Shown here: piece by piece, positions 25,819-33,058 of the stretch
Layout: every line of letters starts with the position of its first letter
Position numbering within the stretch: position 1 is the first letter of the stretch
Assembly: GCF_001692445.1 (NCBI RefSeq)
Contig: NZ_MAQA01000005.1
Span: 1-64,000, forward strand
Direction: 5' to 3'
Source: Oerskovia enterophila
GTDB taxonomy: Bacteria; Actinomycetota; Actinomycetes; Actinomycetales; Cellulomonadaceae
DNA: 64,000 bases
Position numbers and translations under genes: made by a program
The notes under the pieces: model-generated
Told to the model about the DNA's origin: nothing
The model's database searches: none
Seen by the model: the letters and a program-made list of their open reading frames with translations, nothing else

Positions 25819-27626
25819 GCCTGCCCCTCCGAGCTCGCGTCGCGTCCCTCGACCCAGCCGCCCACGCCGGCGTAGCCGCCCGCGGCCATCTCCTGGTCGA
25901 GGTGGCGCAGGAACCCGTGCACGCCCGGACGCCGCTGCCAGGGCTTCGGCCCGTCGAGCGGGCGGTACTCGACGCCCGCCGCGTCGAGGCGCGGCAGGTG
26001 GTCCTGCTCGAGCCGAGCGAGGAACTCGGCCGAGGCCGGACCGCCCGGGGTGCGCTCCGCCGTCGGGCTCCAGACGACCTCCGCGAACGCCGCGAGGCGG
26101 GGGAACGCCGCGTAGTCGACGCGGCGCGGCGAGTCGAGGTGCTCGGACCAGACCTCGGCCTGGGCACCCAGCAGACGACCGGGCGCCGCGTCGAGGCCCG
26201 GGTACTGCGCGAGGACCTCGGGCGGGAACGGGTCGAACGCGAGGACGTCCTCGACCGTGCGCAGGAACCCCACGGGGACGGGCTCGTCCTCGCCGTCACC
26301 CGCACGGTGGTCCAGGTAGACGACCTGCTCCGGGGCCATGACGACGTCGTTGCCCGCCTCGAGCGCGTCCGCCCCCACGGTGAAGCCGCGCCACGCGGTC
26401 ACGACGACGTCGCGCGGGAGCTGCTCGCCGAAGCCCTCGTCCCACACGACCGCCCGACGCCCCTGGGCCGTGACGTGCTCGCTCAGGCGGGCCAGGAACC
26501 AGCCCGCGAGGTCGGCGACGTCCGCGAGGCCACGCTGCTCGGCGAGGGCCACGATCGCCGGGCTCTCGCGCCACAGCGTCGTGGGGACCTCGTCGCCGCC
26601 GATCGCGATCCAGGGGGAGTCGAAGACGTCCAGGACCTCGTCCAGCACGTTCGTGAAGAACTCGAGCGCCTCGTCGGACGGGTCGAGCACCTCGGTGCTC
26701 ACGCCCCACGTGGTGCGCACCGTGTGCGGGGTCTTGCGGGTCCCGAGGAACGGGTAGGCCGCGACGGCCGCCTCGACGTGCCCCGGCGCGTCGATCTCCG
26801 GCACGACGACGACGCCCCGCTCGCGCGCGTGGGCGACGATCTCGCGCAGGTCGTCCTGGGTGTAGAAGCCGCCGTGCGGGCGGCCGTCGAAGACCCCCGT
26901 GCGCCACGTCCCGACGTTCGACTCGGTGCGCCAGCCGCCGACCTCGGTCAGGAGCGGGTAGCGGTGGACCTGCATGCGCCAGCCCTGGTCGTCCGTGAGG
27001 TGGAGCTGGACCACGTTGAGCTTGTGCGCCGCCGCGAGGTCGATGAACCGCAGCACCTCGCGCGTGGGCAGGAAGTGCCGGGCGACGTCGAGCAGGACGC
27101 CTCGCCAGCCGAAGCGCGGGTGGTCCTCGACGGTGAGGGCGGGCAGGTGGACGGTGCTCGCCGGGGTCCCGGGGGCCGCGGCGACCGGCGCCGTGCGGTA
27201 GGCCTGCGGGCCTGCGAGCTGGCGCAGGGTCTGGGCACCCGCGTGGGCACCGGCCGCGTCCGCGGCCGTGAGCAGCACGGCCTGCGGGGTGATCTCGAGG
27301 CGGTAGCCGCCCGCGGGGCGCGACGCGTCGAGGGCGAGGGTCACGCCCGGGCGGGCTGCGTCGTCGGGCGTGACGTTCGCCTGGTGCGCCCCTCGGGGAG
27401 CGCCGCCGGGAGCTGCGGCGGGGCTGTCAACGGCGCCGTCACCGACGACGAACGGGAGGTCGACGCCGAACGCCGCCTCCGTGGTCCGACGCCACCAGCG
27501 CGCGGCCGCGGCGAGGGCCGGGTCCGTACGGACGGGCGTGCCGTCGGTCAGCGGGAAGGAGCCGGTGGCGGGCTGAAGGCTCACGGGCGCGGGCAGGAGC
27601 CCGGGCGAGAGGGTGGGGGCGCTCAC
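25815..27626 (-). CDS. GH20 beta-N-acetylhexosaminidase, cytoplasmic
   Basis: The 603-residue enzyme removes terminal N-acetylglucosamine by substrate-assisted catalysis. An N-terminal GH20b domain (about residues 10-160) precedes the barrel, which shows FGWRGVLLDVARHFLP, LHLTDDQGWRMQV, PEIDAPGHVEA and the catalytic Asp-Glu pair in IAIGGDEVPTTLW. No signal peptide is visible, so it should act inside the cell on imported chito-oligosaccharides or muropeptides. It is the first gene of the operon and starts with GTG 27626. The -10 box TAGGCT lies 6 nt before it, so the operon mRNA looks leaderless. Confidence 0.9.
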   Translation of the reverse strand: MSAPTLSPGLLPAPVSLQPATGSFPLTDGTPVRTDPALAAAARWWRRTTEAAFGVDLPFVVGDGAVDSPAAAPGGAPRGAHQANVTPDDAARPGVTLALDASRPAGGYRLEITPQAVLLTAADAAGAHAGAQTLRQLAGPQAYRTAPVAAAPGTPASTVHLPALTVEDHPRFGWRGVLLDVARHFLPTREVLRFIDLAAAHKLNVVQLHLTDDQGWRMQVHRYPLLTEVGGWRTESNVGTWRTGVFDGRPHGGFYTQDDLREIVAHARERGVVVVPEIDAPGHVEAAVAAYPFLGTRKTPHTVRTTWGVSTEVLDPSDEALEFFTNVLDEVLDVFDSPWIAIGGDEVPTTLWRESPAIVALAEQRGLADVADLAGWFLARLSEHVTAQGRRAVVWDEGFGEQLPRDVVVTAWRGFTVGADALEAGNDVVMAPEQVVYLDHRAGDGEDEPVPVGFLRTVEDVLAFDPFPPEVLAQYPGLDAAPGRLLGAQAEVWSEHLDSPRRVDYAAFPRLAAFAEVVWSPTAERTPGGPASAEFLARLEQDHLPRLDAAGVEYRPLDGPKPWQRRPGVHGFLRHLDQEMAAGGYAGVGGWVEGRDASSEGQA

Positions 27627-27632
27627 CTGTCG

Positions 27633-27638
27633 AGCCTA
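27633..27638 (-). promoter_or_regulatory. -10 box of the GH20/D-aminoacylase operon
   Basis: TAGGCT on the minus strand lies 6 nt before GTG 27626, giving a leaderless transcript. The operator at 27678-27696 is centred about 50 nt further upstream. Confidence 0.5.
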
Positions 27639-27677
27639 ACCACGGCGCGGCGCTCGTGGTGTGCCGCGCACACGGGT

Positions 27678-27696
27678 CGTTGTGCACTGCACGACG
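27678..27696. promoter_or_regulatory. Candidate IclR operator
   Basis: CGTTGTGCACTGCACGACG is a 19-nt palindrome with 8 of 9 arm positions paired around a central C. It lies between the GH20 operon and the divergent ACT-domain gene. IclR proteins commonly bind dyads of this length, and one is encoded in the operon. Confidence 0.45.
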
Positions 27697-27731
27697 GTCG
27701 GGGTGGTGATCCGCGTGTCGGTGGCGCGCCC

Positions 27732-27737
27732 TAGGCT
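27732..27737 (+). promoter_or_regulatory. -10 box of leaderless ACT-domain gene
   Basis: TAGGCT lies 7 nt before ATG 27745, the same hexamer used by the divergent operon. Confidence 0.45.
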
Positions 27738-27744
27738 CGCGGGC

Positions 27745-28110
27745 ATGCCCGCCCAGAAGCTGCGCCTCCTCGACTCGTTCTTCACGCTCGCGCACGAGCC
27801 CCACTCCGCGTTCCCGGACGACGACGAGTGGGTCGCGCTCGTGCGTGCGCCCGAGGGCCTGACGGTCCTGCGCGAGGCCTCGCCCTTCGGTGGCGGTGGC
27901 GACCGCTGGGCGGGGTTCTACGGCGACCCGCACGGGCTGGGCATGCCGGGCATGCTCGCGGCGCTCGTCGGGCCGCTCGCCGACGCGAGCATCGCGGTGT
28001 TCGTCGCCTCGACGTTCCACGCGGACCTCGTGCTGGTCCCCGAGGACTCGGTCGAGGCCGCCGTGGACGTGCTGGTCGACGCGGGGCACACCGTGACGCG
28101 GGGGCGCTGA
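27745..28110 (+). CDS. ACT-domain (CASTOR-like) small protein
   Basis: This 121-residue protein has two halves resembling paired ACT-like folds. The first is around VALVRAPEGLTVLREASPFGGGGDRWAGFYGD. The second is PLADASIAVFVASTFHADLVLVPEDSVEAAVDVL, a segment typical of the ACT_7/CASTOR group that binds amino acids. It probably senses an amino acid, but no effector or target can be named. It shares a promoter region with the D-amino-acid operon, which is suggestive. ATG 27745 is fixed by leaderless spacing. Confidence 0.7.
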   Translation: MPAQKLRLLDSFFTLAHEPHSAFPDDDEWVALVRAPEGLTVLREASPFGGGGDRWAGFYGDPHGLGMPGMLAALVGPLADASIAVFVASTFHADLVLVPEDSVEAAVDVLVDAGHTVTRGR

Positions 28111-28143
28111 CGGCGCGGAAGGGCGCTGACGGCGCTGCTCAAG

Positions 28144-28175
28144 GTTGCGCAAGTGAACGCAAGCGGCTTGCGCGC
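28144..28175. promoter_or_regulatory. LacI-type operator region before the lacI-like gene
   Basis: The stretch contains TTGCGCAAG (28145-28153) and the dyad GCAAG-CGG-CTTGC (28159-28171). The core recurs in the alpha-glucosidase promoter at 29466-29474 (CTTGCGCGA), so self-regulation and operon control by the same LacI protein are plausible. Confidence 0.45.
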
Positions 28176-28179
28176 TGCG

Positions 28180-28185
28180 TATAGT
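28180..28185 (+). promoter_or_regulatory. -10 box of leaderless lacI-like gene
   Basis: TATAGT lies 7 nt before ATG 28193 and is the best -10 match in the window. No ribosome-binding site is present. Confidence 0.6.
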
Positions 28186-28192
28186 CAGCAGC

Positions 28193-29212
28193 ATGTCCAG
28201 ACGACTTGCCGAGGTAGCCAAGAAGGTCGGCGTCAGCGAGGCCACGGTCAGCCGCGTGCTCAACGGCAAGCCAGGGGTCTCCCAGGCGACGCGCGACTCC
28301 GTCCTCACGGCCCTCGACGTGCTCGGGTACGAGCGCCCCACCAAGCTGCGCGGTGAACGAGGCCGACTCGTCGGCCTCGTCCTCCCCGAGCTCGCCAACC
28401 CCATCTTCCCCGCGTTCGCCGAGGTCATCGGCGGCGCACTGGCTCAGCAGGGGTTCACGCCCGTGCTCTGCACGCGCACCGCGGGCGGCATCACCGAGTC
28501 CGAGTACATCGACCTGCTGCTCGGCCAGCAGGTCTCGGGCGTGCTCTTCGCGGGCGGCTTCTACGCCCAGCGCGAGGCCGACCACGAGCCCTACCGGCGC
28601 CTGGCCGAGCGCAACCTGCCCGTGGTCCTCATGAACGCCTCGATCGAGTCGCTCGACTTCCCACGGGTCTCGTGCGACGACGTGGTCGCCATGAACCAGG
28701 CGCTCGGGCACGTCCTGTCCCTGGGGCACCGCCGGATCGGGCTCCTGCTCGGCCCCGCCGACCACATCCCGTCCGAGCGCAAGCTCGCGGCGGCGCACGC
28801 CCTCGCGGCGCGCCACGGCGTCACGATCGATCCCGCGCTCGTCCAGCACAGCCAGTACTCGCTCGAGAGCGGCCAGGCCGCCTCGGTGCGGCTCCTCGAG
28901 GCCGGTGCGACCGCGATCGTGTGCGCGAGCGACCCGCTCGCGCTCGGCGCGATCCGGGCGGTGCGCCGGGCCGGGCGCGAGGTCCCGACCGACGTGTCGG
29001 TCGTCGGGTACGACGACTCGGCGCTCATGAACTCGACCGACCCCGCGCTCACGACCGTCCGCCAGCCCATCGAGCCCATGGGGCGCGCGGCCGTGGACCT
29101 GCTCGCGAGCATGATCGCGGGGGCCGACGTGTCCCGCGACGAGCTGCTGTTCGAGCCCGAGCTCGTGGTGCGCGCCTCGACCGCGCCGCTGAGCACGAGC
29201 GGTACTCGCTAG
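28193..29212 (+). CDS. LacI-family regulator of the alpha-glucosidase/ABC operon
   Basis: The 339-residue protein has an N-terminal LacI helix-turn-helix (RLAEVAKKVGVSEATVSRVLNGKPGVS) and hinge helix, then a periplasmic-binding-protein fold (LVGLVLPELANPIFPAFAEV, GHRRIGLLLGP, VVGYDDSALMNSTDPALTTVRQP). It precedes the GH13 gene and a sugar ABC importer in the same direction, so its effector is probably maltose, trehalose or another alpha-glucoside. The leaderless start leaves no doubt about the N-terminus. Confidence 0.9.
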   Translation: MSRRLAEVAKKVGVSEATVSRVLNGKPGVSQATRDSVLTALDVLGYERPTKLRGERGRLVGLVLPELANPIFPAFAEVIGGALAQQGFTPVLCTRTAGGITESEYIDLLLGQQVSGVLFAGGFYAQREADHEPYRRLAERNLPVVLMNASIESLDFPRVSCDDVVAMNQALGHVLSLGHRRIGLLLGPADHIPSERKLAAAHALAARHGVTIDPALVQHSQYSLESGQAASVRLLEAGATAIVCASDPLALGAIRAVRRAGREVPTDVSVVGYDDSALMNSTDPALTTVRQPIEPMGRAAVDLLASMIAGADVSRDELLFEPELVVRASTAPLSTSGTR

Positions 29213-29339
29213 GCGAGCGGTACCCGCTAGGCGGGCAGCACCGGCTGGTCGAGCGGCACCGGCTGGTCGAGCGGCACTGAGGGCGCCGCCCTGGGGGAAC
29301 CCGGGGCGGCGCCCTTCGTCGTGCCCGGAGCTGCTCGCT

Positions 29340-29394
29340 GAGTGCGGAGTTCTTGCGCGACGCACCCGGCGAGTCGCGCAAGAACTCCGCACTC
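29340..29394. repeat. 55-nt modular palindrome, copy 3
   Basis: Perfect 22-nt arms around loop GCACCCGGCGA. Ends GAGTGC/GCACTC and inner GCGAC/GTCGC match the other copies, but the module is GGAGTTCTTGC with exact partner GCAAGAACTCC. It lies between the lacI-like stop and the alpha-glucosidase promoter and should terminate the regulator transcript. Confidence 0.92.
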
Positions 29395-29466
29395 AGCGAC
29401 GCGCTGCCCGGGAGTCGCCCTGACCACCGCCAAAGGTCGCGTTTCGATAACGCTACTGTCGAGTTC

Positions 29467-29495
29467 TTGCGCGATTGCTGTCGAGTGATTACGTT
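29467..29495 (+). promoter_or_regulatory. Promoter of the alpha-glucosidase/ABC operon
   Basis: TTGCGC (29467-29472) and TACGTT (29490-29495) are 17 nt apart. The -35 box is part of GAGTTCTTGCGCGA (29461-29474), which carries the TTGCGC core also found before the lacI-like gene, so a repressor would cover it. The leader to GTG 29615 would be about 110 nt. Confidence 0.45.
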
Positions 29496-29614
29496 GATGC
29501 CCAAGACGCCGGATCCACGGATCGGGAGTCCAGCGGCCCGCCCACCCGGGACGCCGCGCTCGACGCAGAGCACCCGTTCATCGCTGAACGGGACGGACGG
29601 AAGACGAGGACACG

Positions 29615-31330
29615 GTGCGCGAGGACGACTCGACCCGAACGACGGCCGACCCCACCTGGTGGCGGGACGCGGTCATCTACCAGGTGTACGTACGCAGCTT
29701 CGCGGACGGCGACGGCGACGGCACGGGCGACCTGGCCGGCGTGCGGCAGCGTCTGCCGTACCTGCGCGACCTGGGCGTCGACGCGATCTGGTTCACCCCC
29801 TGGTACCTGTCCCCGCTCGCCGACGGCGGCTACGACGTCGCGGACTACCGCGAGATCGACCCGCAGTTCGGCACCCTCACCGAGGCCGAGCAGCTCATCG
29901 CCGAGGCCCGGGAGCTGGGCATCCGCACGATCGTCGACGTCGTGCCCAACCACGTCTCGGCCGCGCACCGCTGGTTCCAGGCCGCGCTCGACGCGGGCCC
30001 CGGCTCGCCCGAGCGCGAGCGCTTCTGGTTCCACCCCGGCAAGGGCCCGGGCGGCGACGAGATGCCCACGCACTGGGTCTCCGACTTCCAGGGCACCACC
30101 TGGACCCGCACCACGAACCACGACGGCACGCCCGGCGAGTGGTACCTGCACCTGTTCACGCCCGAGCAGCCGGACCTCAACTGGAACCACCCCGACGTCC
30201 GACGCGAGCACGAGGACATCCTGCGGTTCTGGTTCGACCGTGGTGCCGCGGGCATCCGCATCGACTCCGCGGCCCTGCTCGTCAAGGACGCGACGCTCCC
30301 CGAGGTCCCGGCCCACCCCGGCCCGGGCGAGCACCCCCACGTCGACCGCGACGAGATCCACGACATCTACCGCGGCTGGCGCACCGTCGCCGAGTCCTAC
30401 GACGAGCCGCGCGTCCTGGTGGGCGAGGTCTGGCTCGCCGACCGCTCCCGGTTCGCGCAGTACCTGCGCCCCGACGAGATGCACACCGCGTTCAACTTCG
30501 ACTTCATGGCCCGCCCCTGGGACGCCAAGTCGCTGCGCGAGTCCGTCCAGACGACGCTCGACGCGCACGCCCCCGTGGGCGCCCCCGCCACGTGGGTCCT
30601 GTCCAACCACGACGTGACCCGCCCCGTGACGCGCTACGGCCGTGAGGACAGCGCGTTCTCGTTCGGCGCCAAGCGCTTCGGGACGCCGACCGACCTGGCC
30701 GCGGGACGCCGTCGGGCACGGGCGGCCGCCCTGCTCTCCGCCGCGCTGCCCGGCTCGCTGTACGTCTACCAGGGCGACGAGCTCGGCCTGCCCGAGGTCG
30801 AGGACCTCCCGCTCGACGTCATCAACGACCCCATGCACTTCCGGTCCGGGGGAGTGGACCCCGGCCGCGACGGCTGCCGCGTCCCCCTGCCGTGGGCGCG
30901 CGGCGGGAGCAGCCAAGGGTTCGGGCCCGACGGCGGCACTCACCCCTGGCTGCCCCAGCCGGCCGGGTGGGGCGACCTGTCGGTCGAGGCGCAGGCGGGC
31001 GACGACGCGTCGATGCTCAGCCTCTACCGCCGCGTCCTCGCGCTGCGCCACGACGACCCCGCGTTCCGCGGTGGCTTCGCCTGGGCCGACGACGTCTTCG
31101 TCGGCAGCGGCCCGGGCGACGTGACCGGCGACCTCCTCGCGTTCACGCGCGGCGACGTGCTGTGCGTCGTCAACCTGGGCCCCGCCGTCCCCCTGCCCGC
31201 GGGGTACGACGTGCTCCTGGCGAGCGCCGACCTCGAGCAGGGCGCCTCTGGCGTCGAGCTCCCCACCGACACGGCCGCGTGGCTCCGGCGCACCCCGCCG
31301 GGCCACGCGACCGGCACCACCCCGACCTGA
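29615..31330 (+). CDS. GH13 alpha-glucosidase (oligo-1,6-glucosidase/maltase-like)
   Basis: A cytoplasmic glycoside hydrolase of 571 residues that should split imported alpha-glucosides. The conserved regions are in order: DVVPNH (region I), GIRIDSAALL with the nucleophile Asp (II), LVGEVWLAD with the acid/base Glu (III) and WVLSNHDVTRP with the third Asp (IV). The N-terminus WWRDAVIYQVYVRSFADGDGDGTGDL is typical of this subfamily. Linkage specificity cannot be fixed. GTG 29615 follows GAGGA. It heads the operon, with a binding protein 82 nt downstream. Confidence 0.9.
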   Translation: MREDDSTRTTADPTWWRDAVIYQVYVRSFADGDGDGTGDLAGVRQRLPYLRDLGVDAIWFTPWYLSPLADGGYDVADYREIDPQFGTLTEAEQLIAEARELGIRTIVDVVPNHVSAAHRWFQAALDAGPGSPERERFWFHPGKGPGGDEMPTHWVSDFQGTTWTRTTNHDGTPGEWYLHLFTPEQPDLNWNHPDVRREHEDILRFWFDRGAAGIRIDSAALLVKDATLPEVPAHPGPGEHPHVDRDEIHDIYRGWRTVAESYDEPRVLVGEVWLADRSRFAQYLRPDEMHTAFNFDFMARPWDAKSLRESVQTTLDAHAPVGAPATWVLSNHDVTRPVTRYGREDSAFSFGAKRFGTPTDLAAGRRRARAAALLSAALPGSLYVYQGDELGLPEVEDLPLDVINDPMHFRSGGVDPGRDGCRVPLPWARGGSSQGFGPDGGTHPWLPQPAGWGDLSVEAQAGDDASMLSLYRRVLALRHDDPAFRGGFAWADDVFVGSGPGDVTGDLLAFTRGDVLCVVNLGPAVPLPAGYDVLLASADLEQGASGVELPTDTAAWLRRTPPGHATGTTPT

Positions 31331-31412
31331 CCAGCCCACCCACCCGCACCCACCACCGCACCGTGCTGAGCAGCACCGCCCAGCGCACCCGCCCGCACAA
31401 GGAGCAGAGACA

Positions 31413-32804
31413 ATGAAGTCCACACGCCGCGCGATCGCCCTCACCCTCGTGGGGGCCCTCACCGCCACCGCCCTCGCCGCCTGCTCGAGCTCCGGCTCGG
31501 GCGACGGCGACGGCGAGTCCGCCGACGGGAAGACCACCCTCAAGGTCGTCTCCCTCCTTCCCGGCTCCGAGCCCGAGGCGATCGACGCCTTCAACGAGCA
31601 GGTCAAGCAGTTCGAGGACGCCAACCCCGACATCGACGTCGTGCCCGAGGAGTACGAGTGGAAGGCGACCACGTTCGCCGCCCAGCTCGCCGGCGGCACG
31701 CTGCCCGACGTGTTCGAGATCCCGTTCACCGACGCCAAGACCCTCGTCGAGAACAAGCAGATCGCGGACCTCGACACCCAGTTCCGCACCCTGCCCTACG
31801 CCGACAAGTTCAACCCGGCGATCATCGAGGCCGGGACCGGCCCCGACGGCCACGTCTACGCGATCCCCGCCAAGAACGTCTACGGCGTCGGCCTCCACTA
31901 CAACCGGGCCCTGTTCGAGTCCGCAGGCCTCGACCCCGACTCGCCGCCCACCACCTGGGACCAGGTCCGCGAGTACGCCAAGAAGATCGCCGACGCCAAC
32001 CCCGGCGTCGCCGGCTACGCCCAGATGACCCAGAACAACACGGGCGGCTGGCAGCTCACCGTCAACACCTACTCGCGCGGCGGACGCGTCCAGGAGGTCG
32101 GCGACGACGGCAAGGCCACCGAGTCGCTCGACAACGACGGCACCAAGGAGGCCCTCGAGTTCCTGCAGGCCCTGCGCTGGGAGGACAACTCCATGGGCAG
32201 CAACTTCCTGCTCGACTGGGGCACCATGAACGAGGCCTTCGCCGCAGGCCAGGTCGGCATGTACACGTCGGGCTCCGACGTCTACACCTCGATGGTCCAG
32301 TCCAACGGGCTCGACCCCGCGACCTACGGGCTGACCGCGCTCCCGCTCGACGGCGACGACGCCGGCGTCCTCACGGGCGGCACCCTCGCCGCGATGCCCG
32401 CCAAGGCCACCGACGACAAGAAGGCCGCCGCCGTCAAGTGGATCGACTTCTTCTACCTCAACAAGCTCGTCGACCAGGACGCCGCCGTCAAGGACGCCCA
32501 GACGCTCGTCGCGAGCGACCAGCCCGTCGGCACGCCGGTGCTCCCCATGTTCAGCAAGGAGCAGTACCTCGAGAACCAGGAATGGATCAAGGACTACATC
32601 AACGTCCCGCTGAACCAGATGACCGGGTACACCGACACCATGTTCGACCTGCCCCTCGTCGGTGAGCCGTCGCAGAAGACGCAGGAGGTCTATGCGCTCA
32701 TGGACCCCGTCGTCCAGGCCGTGCTGACCGACCAGAACGCCGACATCGACAAGCTGCTGGCGGACGCGAACAAGCAGGCACAGGCGCTGCTCGACCAGGG
32801 GTGA
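31413..32804 (+). CDS. Sugar ABC transporter substrate-binding lipoprotein
   Basis: A family-1 extracellular binding protein of 463 residues. The lipobox LAAC places the lipidated cysteine at residue 24, followed by a Ser/Gly/Asp linker. The mature domain has PEEYEWKATTFAAQLAGGTLPDVF, YAIPAKNVYGVGLHYNRALF, SPPTTWDQVREYAKKI and a C-terminal LTGGTLAAMPAKATDDKKAAAVKWIDF. It captures a sugar outside the membrane and delivers it to the two permeases that follow. A very stable hairpin lies just downstream. No ATPase gene is present; actinobacterial importers of this class usually share an MsiK-type ATPase. Confidence 0.92.
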   Translation: MKSTRRAIALTLVGALTATALAACSSSGSGDGDGESADGKTTLKVVSLLPGSEPEAIDAFNEQVKQFEDANPDIDVVPEEYEWKATTFAAQLAGGTLPDVFEIPFTDAKTLVENKQIADLDTQFRTLPYADKFNPAIIEAGTGPDGHVYAIPAKNVYGVGLHYNRALFESAGLDPDSPPTTWDQVREYAKKIADANPGVAGYAQMTQNNTGGWQLTVNTYSRGGRVQEVGDDGKATESLDNDGTKEALEFLQALRWEDNSMGSNFLLDWGTMNEAFAAGQVGMYTSGSDVYTSMVQSNGLDPATYGLTALPLDGDDAGVLTGGTLAAMPAKATDDKKAAAVKWIDFFYLNKLVDQDAAVKDAQTLVASDQPVGTPVLPMFSKEQYLENQEWIKDYINVPLNQMTGYTDTMFDLPLVGEPSQKTQEVYALMDPVVQAVLTDQNADIDKLLADANKQAQALLDQG

Positions 32805-32812
32805 GTCCCTGG

Positions 32813-32915
32813 GGGAGGTGACGCGGGGGACGGGGCCGGGCCTTCCATCCGGCCTCGTTCCTCGGCCTCCCGCCAGACCCGCCGCGGCCCGGCCCCGTCC
32901 CCCGCCTCACCTCCC
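32813..32915 (+). other. Long hairpin between binding-protein and permease genes
   Basis: Two 30-nt arms, 32813-32842 and 32886-32915, pair with a single mismatch around a loop of about 43 nt. It lies 9 nt after the binding-protein stop. Such structures protect upstream mRNA or partly terminate, giving more binding protein than permease. The rest of the gap (to 33058) is not coding. Confidence 0.75.
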
Positions 32916-33058
32916 GGCCCTCGCCGCTGTTCTCGCCCGGGCTCTCCCGGAGCTCGTGAGAGCGGGCGGCCCGGCTCCCATCCTCCCGGTCGGTCGCGGG
33001 CGCCCCCTCCGACCGACCGGGAACCCTCTTCTCCTCTCCCTGACCCGAAGGACCCCTC

